IMG/VR virus record: IMGVR_UViG_3300028573_000011
Coordinates: 1 to 64,000 of that record
Strand: one strand, 5' to 3'
From: a virus
Length of the DNA: 64,000 bases
A program made the position numbers and the translations under genes. The notes under the pieces are model-generated. The model was not told the origin of the DNA. It did not search any database and saw only the letters and a list, made by a program, of their open reading frames with translations. This document shows, piece by piece, positions 7,825 to 15,152 of this stretch. The first letter of the stretch is position 1; each line of letters starts with the position of its first letter.

Positions 7825-7873
7825 CGGCGGTCGTCCTCACGTCGGGGTGGTTGCTGTGTTTGATGCAACCGTA

Positions 7874-7891
7874 GCGCTATGGTGCTATAGC
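7874..7891. promoter_or_regulatory. Operator-like repeat upstream of the transfer operon
   Basis: GCGCTATGGTGCTATAGC holds an 8-bp palindrome GCTATAGC and a second imperfect copy of the same core. It lies about 50 bases upstream of the HTH gene at 7824. The same core is the centre of the palindrome in front of the GntR gene, so both are probably bound by that regulator. Confidence 0.5.
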
Positions 7892-7937
7892 GTCAATGCG
7901 GCTAGCGTGATCGCGCGCCGGTTTCGACGCAACAGAA

Positions 7938-7962
7938 AAGCCCCGGAGCATATCCGGGGCTT
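7938..7962 (-). terminator. Rho-independent terminator of the GntR gene
   Basis: AAGCCCCGGA and TCCGGGGCTT form a 10-bp stem with a 5-base loop; on the minus strand it runs into TTTTCTG. Located about 30 bases after the GntR stop. Confidence 0.8.
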
Positions 7963-7993
7963 GCAACGCTCAATTGATATGAAGGGCAGGCGC

Positions 7994-8731
7994 CTAATCG
8001 TGAACAGGGAGGTCGTATTCGAGGCGGTACCTGTTGCCGCCGAAGACCATCTCCAGCGCTTCGACGGGTCGGTCGTCGTCGGTCCAGGTCATCCGCAGCA
8101 GCCGAAAGACCGGCACGCCGGTCTGGAGCCTGAGGGTCTCGATCTCGTACGACGTCGGCATGCGGGCGTCGACCCATTCCCGGGACCGGCGCGGTGGGTA
8201 GCCCAGGCTGCGCAGGGCCGTCGGAACGCCGCCAGCCAGCTTCACGTGGCGGCCCAGCTTCGTCCCGCCGGCGATTTCAATCGGCAGGTGGGAGACCGCG
8301 ATCTCAAGAATCTCGTCGCCCTCGCGCATGTGCCGTGTGCGCCTGACAGCGGGTTCACCCGGATCGAGACCCAGCAGCTCGGCGATCTCGTCCGGGGGTG
8401 CCACCTCGGTAACCTCGATAAGGTCCGTGACAGCGTTGTAGGAGGCTGGCGCGCCCGGAACGACCGGGGAGACGTGATCTGCCGACCGGCTGATCTTTCG
8501 CCGGACCTCGCGCACGAAGACGCCGACGCCGGGGCGGGTCTCCACGAGCCCGGCCGCCTTGAGCGGCCGCAGGGCCTTCTGGACGGTGGCGTTCGCGATG
8601 CCGTAGGTCCGCATCAGCTCGTTCACGGACGGGATGGGCGCGCCGGGCGGGATCTCCCCCTTCTCAATCTTCGCCCGCAGGTCGTTGGCTACCCGCAGGT
8701 AGGCCGCCGGACCGCTGTCCCACTCGGACAT
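7994..8731 (-). CDS. GntR-family repressor with UTRA domain (KorSA-like)
   Basis: 245 residues from the ATG at 8731 (GGGAG upstream); a GTG at 8749 would add six. The N-terminus is a GntR winged helix (AYLRVANDLRAKIEKGEIPP, then PSVNELMRTYGIANATVQKA). The rest is a UTRA-type ligand domain (RRTRHMREGDEILEIAVSHLP). KorSA-type GntR proteins repress transfer and replication genes of actinomycete elements. A palindrome at 8764-8787 sits in its own promoter and related cores precede the HTH operon and the tra genes, suggesting one circuit with autoregulation. Confidence 0.85.
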   Translation of the reverse strand: MSEWDSGPAAYLRVANDLRAKIEKGEIPPGAPIPSVNELMRTYGIANATVQKALRPLKAAGLVETRPGVGVFVREVRRKISRSADHVSPVVPGAPASYNAVTDLIEVTEVAPPDEIAELLGLDPGEPAVRRTRHMREGDEILEIAVSHLPIEIAGGTKLGRHVKLAGGVPTALRSLGYPPRRSREWVDARMPTSYEIETLRLQTGVPVFRLLRMTWTDDDRPVEALEMVFGGNRYRLEYDLPVHD

Positions 8732-8763
8732 CGCCGCCACTCCCGCCACGCTCGCAATGCGAC

Positions 8764-8787
8764 GCTATGCCGCTATAGCAGCATAGC
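8764..8787. promoter_or_regulatory. Palindromic operator of the GntR gene
   Basis: Outer arms GCTATGC (8764-8770) and GCATAGC (8781-8787) are exact inverted repeats around the palindrome GCTATAGC (8772-8779). Located 33-56 bases before the GntR start codon, where an autoregulatory site is expected. Confidence 0.65.
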
Positions 8788-8852
8788 CCACTACGCAGGG
8801 GCTCCCAGGTGCTGTGGGTGCCGAGACCCCCCGGACGAGTCGAACGCAAGAA

Positions 8853-8900
8853 GGCCGGCCCCGAAGGACCGGCCCACGGACCGGCGAGCTGTCACTCGCC
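8853..8900. promoter_or_regulatory. Two GC-rich hairpins ahead of the initiator-like gene
   Basis: GGCCGG/CCGGCC (8853-8874) and GGCGAG/CTCGCC (8883-8900) form two adjacent stems in the 250 bases between the divergent GntR and initiator-like genes. There is no clear U-run on either strand. They may be leader structures controlling the plus-strand gene at 9038 or part of the intergenic control region. Nothing else recognisable lies in 8790-9037. Confidence 0.35.
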
Positions 8901-9037
8901 GATCAGACGCTCCCCCAATGCCGCGAAGCAAGGAGACCGTTCAGTGCTCACTGTAGCAACAGGACGCTGCCCCGCCAGGGCGGTTCCGTGAGGAACAGCG
9001 CACTGCGGCGGGTCCGGCATGCCGCCGGAGGCCCCGC

Positions 9038-10051
9038 GTGAAGATCATGAAGCCGGTACCGGACGGAACCGGCTGGGTAGCCATCCCAAACGCCACGGCG
9101 CGGGACACCCAGCTCGACCGCCGGGCCCTCGGCCTGCTGGTCGAGATCCTGTCCTTCCCCGACGGCTGGGAGATGAACGCCGACAGCCTCGCCACCGACG
9201 GCACCGAGGGCCGCAACGCCGTGCGCGCCGCCATGCGGAAGCTCGAGGATGCCGGCTACGTCGTCCACATCCGCCACCGCGGCGACCGCGGACGCTGGCT
9301 GACCGCAGCGTTCGCGGGCAACTCCCCTGCGGCGGCGCGCGCCGCCGCAGACGCGTGGCTGGAGCAGAATCCGGACGCGGCAGAGACACAAACGCCCAGG
9401 TCGGACCGAGGTACAGGAAACGGGGCGTCGGCCAACGGGGCGTCGGTGGAGGGGGCGTCGGCCGACGGGGTGTCGGCCAACCGGGCGTTCTATGAAAGAA
9501 GGGAGCCAAAGAAGGTGCCAAAGAAGGTCTCTAACACGTCCCCACCTGCGGCCCCGGCTCCCTCTCCCTCTCCCCCGGCTGCACCGGCGACTACGACCGT
9601 GGCCGAGCCAGACGGCGGAGAGAGGGGAAACCCATCGCCGTGGCTGCCACAACTCGATCCCGTCGCCGACGTCGTTGATGCCTGGGCCAAGGCCCGGGCC
9701 GAAACCGGCATGCCCGCGATGGCCAGCGAGCGAAGCCGGGTCCGATCCGGCGCCGTCGAGCTGCTCGGCGCAGGGCACGACGTCGCCTACCTGGCCCGGG
9801 TGGCATCCTGGATGGCCAGCGCGCATCCGGGCTGGTCAGACCTCGGGAGAGCTCGCACCGCCCCCGGCGCGCCGCTATTCGGTCACGGGCAGACGGCCGC
9901 CGTACCCGCGCCACGCCAGGACCGGCCTCCGTGTGTCGCGGATGCCTGCCGTGGCTGCGATCACGATGAATGCAATCGCAACGGGTTCCTGATCCACAGC
10001 GATCTCGGCGTCCGCTGCCCGTGCTGGTTCGTCCCGGAAGCGAGGTTCTAA
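9038..10051 (+). CDS. HTH replication-initiator-like protein
   Basis: 337 residues. The N-terminal ~95 residues form a winged helix typical of phage or plasmid replication proteins (VAIPNATARDTQLDRRALGL, then NAVRAAMRKLEDAGYVVH). A 5-residue repeat (GASAN, GASVE, GASAD, GVSAN) written by 15-bp tandem DNA repeats follows, then a Pro/Ala linker and a helical region (DVVDAWAKARAETG). The C-terminus has a Cys cluster (CVADACRGCDHDEC, CPCW). I infer initiation of replication or primosome loading. A second, lambda-O-like initiator lies at 41-42 kb, so the element may have two replicons. Confidence 0.6.
   Translation: MKIMKPVPDGTGWVAIPNATARDTQLDRRALGLLVEILSFPDGWEMNADSLATDGTEGRNAVRAAMRKLEDAGYVVHIRHRGDRGRWLTAAFAGNSPAAARAAADAWLEQNPDAAETQTPRSDRGTGNGASANGASVEGASADGVSANRAFYERREPKKVPKKVSNTSPPAAPAPSPSPPAAPATTTVAEPDGGERGNPSPWLPQLDPVADVVDAWAKARAETGMPAMASERSRVRSGAVELLGAGHDVAYLARVASWMASAHPGWSDLGRARTAPGAPLFGHGQTAAVPAPRQDRPPCVADACRGCDHDECNRNGFLIHSDLGVRCPCWFVPEARF
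9422..9481 (+). repeat. Four tandem 15-bp repeats inside the initiator-like gene
   Basis: Units GGGGCGTCGGCCAAC, GGGGCGTCGGTGGAG, GGGGCGTCGGCCGAC and GGGGTGTCGGCCAAC run head to tail in frame. Spacing and position inside an initiator-like gene resemble iterons, but they could equally be a coding minisatellite that sets linker length. Confidence 0.75.
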
Positions 10052-10053
10052 CC

Positions 10054-10578
10054 ATGGAGTACGAGCCCACCGGATCGCGCCCGTGCCACCGCGGGGAATG
10101 CGAACGCCACCACCACCCGCCGTGCAACCAGGGCTGGATCAGCGTCGATCGCGTGTGCCCGTGCTGGTCGGCCCGGCGGCGTCTGGTCGTGAACCACAGC
10201 GGGCCGCCGGACCAGGCGCCGCCCGCGCCGATGCCTGCGAGCATCCGGGCGGCCTGGAACACGGCCCGGGCCGACGCGCGCCCGCTGCCGCAGTCCGGAC
10301 CGTCGCGGCGCCCGGATCCGGCGAGCAGTCCCCCGCCGGTACCGGGGCCGCTTGATCCCCGCGGCGCCGAGGTGGTGAGCCGCCTCAGCCTCGATCCGGC
10401 GCCGGCCGGTCCGCTACTGCGGCGGCTGGTCGGCGCCGTCGCGGCAGCCCTGGATCAGGGGTGGACCGTCGAGGATCTCGTGCAGCTGCTGGACGCCGAC
10501 CGGGATCCGGACCGTGAGCCGGTCCGGTACTGGATCTGGCGGCTCGGCTGGATCGGGCCGGCGCTTGATGCACGCTGA
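10054..10578 (+). CDS. Small Cys/His-rich protein, unknown function
   Basis: 174 residues, ATG three bases after the stop of the initiator-like gene, so co-expressed. The N-terminus has a compact Cys/His cluster (PCHRGECERHHHPPC and CPCW) that echoes the CPCW end of the upstream protein. A Pro-rich linker and a helical C-terminal region (RLVGAVAAALDQGWTVEDL, then YWIWRLGWIGPAL) follow. The last part resembles a small wHTH-like helical domain. A partner of the initiator is the simplest reading; family not recognised. Confidence 0.65.
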   Translation: MEYEPTGSRPCHRGECERHHHPPCNQGWISVDRVCPCWSARRRLVVNHSGPPDQAPPAPMPASIRAAWNTARADARPLPQSGPSRRPDPASSPPPVPGPLDPRGAEVVSRLSLDPAPAGPLLRRLVGAVAAALDQGWTVEDLVQLLDADRDPDREPVRYWIWRLGWIGPALDAR

Positions 10579-10603
10579 CGGTGGGCGGCATCTGTCGACT
10601 GGG

Positions 10604-11227
10604 CTACACCTTCCAGTCCAGGATCGTGGACTCGATGCTGTACTCGATCCGTACCGGATTGCCGGTCTGCGCGGCGGGAATGTCGAAGGGGATCAGGCCC
10701 GTTCGGCACTGGCCGGTCTTCACGGCAGCCGTGTCGCTGTCGTTGGGATACAGCGGCTTGGGAAAGTCGCGAGGGCTGTACGCGCTGAGCGGTTGGACTC
10801 CGGCACCATCGGCGAAGATCAGGCTCCAGTACGTCCAGCTCAGCGCAGACACGCCACCCGGGGGCGACTTCAGACAGGTGGTCACGCTGATCGTGGCGAT
10901 CCGGTCGGCGGCGGGCACCAGGTCACCGTTCGCTCCGGCCTTGCGCGCGGTGTAGGCGCCGGCGGCGAACGTCACTGTCGTGCCGTCGGAATCGGTGAAC
11001 GTCTGCACCGTGCCGCTGGCGGGATCGGCGGACATGGAACTGGTCGGCGCCGTCGCCGCGGCGGTGGCGGCCGGGGCCGACGTGGCCGCCGCGGCCGATG
11101 TCGGCGGCGCACTGCTCGACGTCGGCACGATCGCCGCGACGGGATGAGAGGGGTGGCTGCTGGAGCATGAGGTCAGTACGGCGGCGGCCAGGACCGCAGC
11201 CGTAGCTATTCGAGGTCGACGGGTCAC
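10604..11227 (-). CDS. Secreted lipoprotein of unknown function
   Basis: 207 residues from the GTG at 11227: basic n-region VTRRPR, hydrophobic helix IATAAVLAAAVL and a lipobox LTSC give a type II signal peptide. A Ser/Ala/Thr-rich tether (~residues 25-70) follows, then a beta-rich domain beginning GTVQTFTDSDGTTVTF. The domain resembles the general actinobacterial cell-surface lipoprotein style but I cannot name it. Start overlaps the end of a small upstream frame by four bases. It could be a surface or superinfection factor; that is a guess. Confidence 0.72.
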   Translation of the reverse strand: MTRRPRIATAAVLAAAVLTSCSSSHPSHPVAAIVPTSSSAPPTSAAAATSAPAATAAATAPTSSMSADPASGTVQTFTDSDGTTVTFAAGAYTARKAGANGDLVPAADRIATISVTTCLKSPPGGVSALSWTYWSLIFADGAGVQPLSAYSPRDFPKPLYPNDSDTAAVKTGQCRTGLIPFDIPAAQTGNPVRIEYSIESTILDWKV

Positions 11228-11430
11228 GCACCGACCGTAGCCGCGCGTCTGTGCTGTGACTGGCCGAATCGGGAAACTACCGCCGTCGCTTCCCCGCCAG
11301 TCGGTCGGCCACTCACTTGGGTGATGGACGTGTCGCCACAGCGCGTCTCGCAGCTGCTGCGCGCGCACACCACGACCACGGCAACCATGGCGAGCACGAC
11401 CACGCTGGCCTCAGCGGCAGCGCTACTCAT
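11224..11430 (-). CDS. Small membrane protein (doubtful)
   Basis: 68 residues from the ATG at 11430; one hydrophobic helix near the N-terminus (ASVVVLAMVAVVVVC) and a polar Ser/Thr/Arg tail. Its TGA overlaps the GTG of the lipoprotein gene by four bases, which favours a real gene. Against it: no good ribosome site and no recognised family. Confidence 0.35.
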   Translation of the reverse strand: MSSAAAEASVVVLAMVAVVVVCARSSCETRCGDTSITQVSGRPTGGEATAVVSRFGQSQHRRAATVGA

Positions 11431-11588
11431 GACGCTAATGCTCAACCTCTTCCGCGACTGATGCGCCAGGCCCTCGCCCGCTTACGTTCTGTCACCGGCT
11501 CGCAGTAGCCTGACGCCGTCGGCCACTGGCGGCCTTAAGCCCGTCGGAGCCGTCCGTTTCCAACCCGATTCGGCTCTGGAGGACAGGC

Positions 11589-11741
11589 ATGGGCGCACAC
11601 GGCCGCGATGACAAGGACGACGACGAGGACGTTCCGCAGGACACGGACGATGAGGTCCACCGCGGCGTCTCCAGCTCCGGCAAGGGCAAGCACGGCGGCG
11701 GCGCGGACGGCGATGACAAGGACGAGGACGAGGACGACTGA
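11589..11741 (+). CDS. 50-residue Asp-rich peptide, candidate RiPP precursor
   Basis: GGAGGA precedes the ATG, and the TGA overlaps the ATG of the PCMT-like methyltransferase by one base (TGATG). The peptide has two mirrored acidic blocks, GRDDKDDDED near the start and GDDKDEDEDD at the end, around a Ser/Gly/Lys/His centre (VSSSGKGKHGGG). No Cys. An Asp-rich, Cys-free short gene fused by coupling to a PCMT homologue is the layout of aspartimide-forming RiPPs (imiditides and related classes). No ATP-grasp, lanthionine or protease gene is adjacent. Alternative: a charged accessory peptide unrelated to modification. Confidence 0.65.
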   Translation: MGAHGRDDKDDDEDVPQDTDDEVHRGVSSSGKGKHGGGADGDDKDEDEDD

Positions 11742-12931
11742 TGCGGCCCGGCTGGCGTCCCCTGCACGACGCTCTCACCGAACAGCTCATCGCTGACGGC
11801 GCCGATTTCCTCGTCGACCCGGCGTGGCGTGCGGCATGGGACGCCAGCCCCCGCCACCTGTTCATCCCCGACGACGTCTGGCTGAAGGACGGTGCGGCCT
11901 ACCGGGCGGTATCCGCCGGAGACGCCGGCTTCGACTGGTTGCAGCTGGTGTACTCCGACCAGTACGTCACCGTCCAGGTCGACGACGGCCAGACCGAACA
12001 CGCTCCCGGGGCGGTCGGCGCCCGGGCCACGAGCTCGGCATCGGAACCGGCGCTCGTGGCCCGCATGCTCCACCTGGCCGAGCTCAAGCCGGGACAGCGC
12101 GTGCTGGAGGTCGGGGCCGGCGTCGGCTGGTCGAGCTCCATCACCGCGGCGTACGTCGGAGACGCCGGCGTCGTCGCCGTCGAGATAGACCCCGCGCTCG
12201 CCGTGGGAGCCGCGGCACGCGCCCGCCGGGCCGGCCGCAGCCACCTCATCGCCACCGGCGACGGCCTGGCCGGGTGGCCGCGGCGCGCGCCGTTCGATCG
12301 GATCGTGCTCACCTGCGCTGTTGCGAAGGTCCCGGCCGAGCTGATCGCGCAGACCGCGCCGGGTGGCATGCTGCTGGTGCCGTACTCCAGCTCCGGCTAC
12401 GGCGGCGCGATGGCGCTGCTCACCGCCGACGGGCACGGCGGCGCCGCCGGGCCGTTCGTCGCCGAGGCGCACATGATGCAGTCCCGAAGCCAACGCGTCG
12501 GCTACGTCCCCCTCAGCCGCGAGCCGGTGCGCGAGCGCACCTCGGAGCTTCCGGTGGAGGCGTTCGACAGCTGGCCAGCGCGGACGCTGCTTGAGCTGGC
12601 CATCCCGGACCTGGTGGCCCAGCCGCCGCGGCGCCGTGCCGACGGCTGGCTGTGGATGACCGTGCGCACCCCCGACGGGTCGAAGGCCTCGGCGGCCGTG
12701 CTGCCGCCGCCCGGCGAGGCCACGGACAGTACGTACGACGTCTACGAGTACGGGCCGCGCCGTCTGTGGGCCGAGCTGGAAGACGCCTGGTCGACGTGGC
12801 TGTCGGCGGGCCGGCCGGCGCTCCAGGACCACGTCCTGGCCGTTGACGCGGACGGCCGGCACCGGGTCGTCACCCAGAAGGGGGAAACCGTCGCGTCAGG
12901 GGTCCCCGCCATGACTGCGCCAGTAGCCTGA
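11741..12931 (+). CDS. PCMT-type (isoaspartyl) O-methyltransferase with C-terminal extension
   Basis: 396 residues. The N-terminal half is a protein-L-isoaspartate methyltransferase fold: substrate-loop segment SPRHLFIPDDVW, SAM motif I VLEVGAGVGWSS (~residues 114-125), acidic motif VVAVEIDP, and FDRIVLTCAVAKVPAEL. Classical repair PCMT is about 210-230 residues; the extra ~180 C-terminal residues (YEYGPRRLWAELEDAW and a short final domain) match the long PCMT homologues found in RiPP clusters. Translational coupling to the Asp-rich peptide suggests that peptide is the substrate, giving an aspartyl ester and possibly an aspartimide. General protein repair is the alternative. Confidence 0.85.
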   Translation: MRPGWRPLHDALTEQLIADGADFLVDPAWRAAWDASPRHLFIPDDVWLKDGAAYRAVSAGDAGFDWLQLVYSDQYVTVQVDDGQTEHAPGAVGARATSSASEPALVARMLHLAELKPGQRVLEVGAGVGWSSSITAAYVGDAGVVAVEIDPALAVGAAARARRAGRSHLIATGDGLAGWPRRAPFDRIVLTCAVAKVPAELIAQTAPGGMLLVPYSSSGYGGAMALLTADGHGGAAGPFVAEAHMMQSRSQRVGYVPLSREPVRERTSELPVEAFDSWPARTLLELAIPDLVAQPPRRRADGWLWMTVRTPDGSKASAAVLPPPGEATDSTYDVYEYGPRRLWAELEDAWSTWLSAGRPALQDHVLAVDADGRHRVVTQKGETVASGVPAMTAPVA

Positions 12932-13014
12932 GAGTGCTGCGGGCCCCGGTACGGACCCCCGAGCGTGCCGGGCCGCAGCAGCCAAGGGTCCAGCGGGGAC
13001 AGCTGACTCATCAC

Positions 13015-13046
13015 GGCGCCCATACCGGGTCCTCGGTATGGGCGCC
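13015..13046 (+). terminator. Terminator-like hairpin after the methyltransferase gene
   Basis: GGCGCCCATACCG and CGGTATGGGCGCC form a perfect 13-bp stem with a 6-base loop, 83 bases after the stop. No long U-run follows, as is common in high-GC actinobacteria. Confidence 0.65.
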
Positions 13047-13113
13047 GCGGCGTTTCCAGGAACGGCCTTTCCGCACGCGTGGACGGGGCGCGCCGCCGGG
13101 GTGCCGACCTGGC

Positions 13114-13422
13114 ATGATCACGTCCGTGTCTTCTGTCGAGTTCCCTGCCGACCTGCTCGATCTCAAGATCGGGTTCCTTGACGTGGAAGCCGAGATCGCT
13201 GCGCACGCGGCGACGCTTCCCGCCGGCGCCGATATCATCGCCGGCCGGGCGAAGATCAGCGACGAGGACCGTGAGCGTTCGCGCGCGCTGCACGCCCGGG
13301 CTGCCGATCTGGCGAGCCGGATCAGCGGGCACCCGTTCTGGGCGGCCATGCAGGGTGCCGCGCGGGTGGACGCCATGACCGCGCTGACGCGGGCGGCCAG
13401 GGACGCTCGGGACGCGGCGTAG
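13114..13422 (+). CDS. Small helical protein, unknown function
   Basis: 102 residues from the ATG at 13114 (a GTG four codons later is an alternative). Almost entirely helical and charged: LLDLKIGFLDVEAEIAAHAA, then SDEDRERSRALHARAADLAS and VDAMTALTRAARDARDAA. It probably forms a coiled coil or helical bundle. No membrane segment and no known motif. It stands alone between terminators. Confidence 0.55.
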   Translation: MITSVSSVEFPADLLDLKIGFLDVEAEIAAHAATLPAGADIIAGRAKISDEDRERSRALHARAADLASRISGHPFWAAMQGAARVDAMTALTRAARDARDAA

Positions 13423-13445
13423 CCCGGAGGCCGGGCCGGCTGTCG

Positions 13446-13709
13446 TCAGATCTGGAGCGGGACGATGAGCGTGCCATCGTGGACGGCCCAGAGCATCGCC
13501 GACCAGCCGTCGTGCATGCCGTCGGAGGCGTGCTCGATGAGCAGGACCCACCGGCCGTCCTGAAGCTGCGCCTGGACCTTGACGATGCCGATGAGCCAGC
13601 GGCCGCGGTGGCGGAAGCGCACCGGTCTCCAAGCCACCAGCCAGCGGCGGACAGCCTCCCGATCCGGGGGTTTATCGAGAACGGCGACGTCGGACACGCA
13701 CGCAACCAT
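13446..13709 (-). CDS. Small basic protein, unknown function
   Basis: 87 residues from the ATG at 13709, without a clear ribosome site; a GTG at 13697 is possible. The middle reads as beta strands (WLVAWRPVRFRHRGRWLIGI, VKVQAQLQDGRWVLLIEHA), a small SH3- or OB-like barrel pattern with many Trp and Arg. Typical of the small orphan proteins of actinophages. Role unknown. Confidence 0.5.
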   Translation of the reverse strand: MVACVSDVAVLDKPPDREAVRRWLVAWRPVRFRHRGRWLIGIVKVQAQLQDGRWVLLIEHASDGMHDGWSAMLWAVHDGTLIVPLQI

Positions 13710-13755
13710 AGTCGCACTAACGTTCGATTGCGAGGGCGGGGCGCGCCGCACCCAG

Positions 13756-13992
13756 TCACTCGGCGACCCGGCCGTATCCCGGCGGTGCGCTCGCGGCGGG
13801 CCGGCGCAGCGCCGGCGCCCGGCGCCCGGCGGCGCGCGCCGCCAGCTGCCGCAGGAGGTCCGGCACGCCGCAGGAGCACGGCCCGTCGCGGTCGCCATCG
13901 ATGAGCGCGCCAGGGCACAGGTCGTGGTGGATGGCGTCGGCGTCGGCGGCCGCGGCGCGCAAGGCGTCGGCGAGCGCCCCGGTTCGTTCCAT
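13756..13992 (-). CDS. Small Cys-containing protein, unknown function
   Basis: 78 residues: an N-terminal helix (ALADALRAAAADADAIHHDL), then CPGALIDGDRDGPCSCG with three Cys that could bind a metal, a second helix (VPDLLRQLAARAA) and an Arg/Pro tail. The acidic DGDRDG loop looks calcium-binding-like, but one loop alone is weak. Codon use is the usual GC-rich pattern. Confidence 0.45.
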   Translation of the reverse strand: MERTGALADALRAAAADADAIHHDLCPGALIDGDRDGPCSCGVPDLLRQLAARAAGRRAPALRRPAASAPPGYGRVAE

Positions 13993-14045
13993 GTACCGGT
14001 TTTACCCGGCCCGGCCCACACCCGGAGGCTTCCCGGGAAAACAGG

Positions 14046-14071
14046 GCCGCCCCGGCCGGAGCCGGGGCGGC
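14046..14071 (-). terminator. Terminator of the 14.1-14.5 kb gene
   Basis: GCCGCCCCGGC and GCCGGGGCGGC form an 11-bp stem; on the minus strand it leads into CCTGTTTTCC. Confidence 0.75.
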
Positions 14072-14078
14072 GTGTGGG

Positions 14079-14480
14079 CTACTCGCGGTTCTCCTCGCCG
14101 CCGGGCGCGTCGCGCTCGGTGATGAAGTCCTCCTCCGCGCCCTCAGCCGCCCCAAGGGCGAACTGCAAGGCGATGTCGGCGGTGGTGAACCGGCCGTCGT
14201 GCGGTCCGGCGCCGAACTTCAGGACCTGGTCGAAGGCGATGATCCACAGGTGGATCGCCACCATGACGGCCTCGGCGGTTTCCTCGCCGATCGGCGAGAT
14301 CTCCACCAGTTCCAGCGCGTCGTACAGCGGGGCGATGGTCACCGCCGGAGACTCCCCGCTGATGATGGGGGAGATCCGGATCGGGAGAGGGAACTGCTGG
14401 AGCAGTCCCACGATCATCGCGTAGATGACGGCGAGCTTGGTGAGCAGCTCTTGGAACTGCTCTTCCTCAGGAGCGTCCAC
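14079..14480 (-). CDS. Small helical protein, paralogue family copy 1
   Basis: 133 residues. Acidic N-terminus, then long helices (FQELLTKLAVIYAMIVGLLQ, IGEETAEAVMVAIHLWIIAF) around a central block FPLPIRISPI followed by ALELVEI. Two other genes (14755-15141 and 15747-16124) share this order: a short N-terminal helix, a P-P-I block, then an A-E-x-M-x-HAA-like helix. Each sits behind the same promoter sequence. Soluble helical bundle, function unknown. Confidence 0.65.
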   Translation of the reverse strand: MDAPEEEQFQELLTKLAVIYAMIVGLLQQFPLPIRISPIISGESPAVTIAPLYDALELVEISPIGEETAEAVMVAIHLWIIAFDQVLKFGAGPHDGRFTTADIALQFALGAAEGAEEDFITERDAPGGEENRE

Positions 14481-14499
14481 GTTCCTGCCTTTCAGTGTG

Positions 14500-14582
14500 G
14501 TGTTGTCAATCTGCTGCCGTTCGGGTTCTCAACCCCTCTCGACACTTCTAACTATACAACATAGACTCCTAGCTATGCAACA
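14500..14582 (-). promoter_or_regulatory. Repeated promoter, copy A
   Basis: Minus-strand TTGCAT (14580-14575), an 18-base spacer and TATAGT (14556-14551) look like a -35 and -10. The transcript start region GTGTCG and a small hairpin GGGTT-GAG-AACCC follow. The two boxes lie in direct repeats TTGCATAGCTAG and TTGTATAGTTAG, a possible operator. Near-identical to copies at 15153-15239 and 16138-16223. Confidence 0.75.
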
Positions 14583-14717
14583 CTCGGGCTGGTGTTCATC
14601 CGATCGAATGGACTATCGTGGGCCGGGACGTCCCGCGAGAGTGTGGCGTCAATCTGCTGGGCCGATGGGGTTCTCAGAACGGCAAACCCCCGTCGGCCCC
14701 AAGACTTTGAAACGCAG

Positions 14718-14745
14718 AAGGGCCCCGGCTTCCGCCGGGGCCCTT
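14718..14745 (-). terminator. Terminator of the 14.8-15.1 kb gene
   Basis: AAGGGCCCCGGC and GCCGGGGCCCTT form a perfect 12-bp stem with a TTCC loop, nine bases past the stop codon. The interval 14583-14717 shows no gene. Confidence 0.8.
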
Positions 14746-14754
14746 CCTGCTGGA

Positions 14755-15141
14755 CTAGCCCTGAACCTCCCCATCCCCGCCGTCTGCGACGAGACCGAGC
14801 CCTGCGATGCGCAGCGCCTTGCCCGCTTCGAGCAGCAGGAGCCTGGTGTTCATCTCGGCCCAGTCACCGCCGCGAGCGGCGAACCAGGCCATTGCGAACA
14901 TCGCGCCCATCGTGCGCTGGAGCGCCTTGCGCATCATCATGGCCACGCTCGGCGCCAGACCCGGCATCACGCCGATGAGCTCGGCCGCGTGCATCAGCGT
15001 TTCGGCCGATGCCTCCAGGTTGTCGGCGAGTTCGAACCCGACGGGGATCGGCAGCGCCGCCATGAAGTCCCTCAGGAAGAGCGCCTGTTCGGCGAACTCC
15101 AGCTTGAGGACCTGGAGACGTGCCTCGTGGTCTTCGGACAT
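14755..15141 (-). CDS. Small helical protein, paralogue family copy 2
   Basis: 128 residues from ATG 15141 behind a strong GGGAGG site. Begins MSEDHEARLQVLKLEF, then ALPIPVGFELADNLEASAET and LMHAAELIG, matching copy 3 (RPPINVAAEGNLSVAVENM, RHAADVL). The hydrophobic stretch MFAMAWFAARGG is not long enough for a confident membrane helix. Expressed from its own copy of the repeated promoter. Function unknown. Confidence 0.68.
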   Translation of the reverse strand: MSEDHEARLQVLKLEFAEQALFLRDFMAALPIPVGFELADNLEASAETLMHAAELIGVMPGLAPSVAMMMRKALQRTMGAMFAMAWFAARGGDWAEMNTRLLLLEAGKALRIAGLGLVADGGDGEVQG

Positions 15142-15152
15142 GCTGTCCTCCC

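Noticed and set aside
11492-12862. 456-residue minus-strand frame over the methyltransferase
   Set aside because: Antisense; the plus strand has a full PCMT fold and ribosome site.
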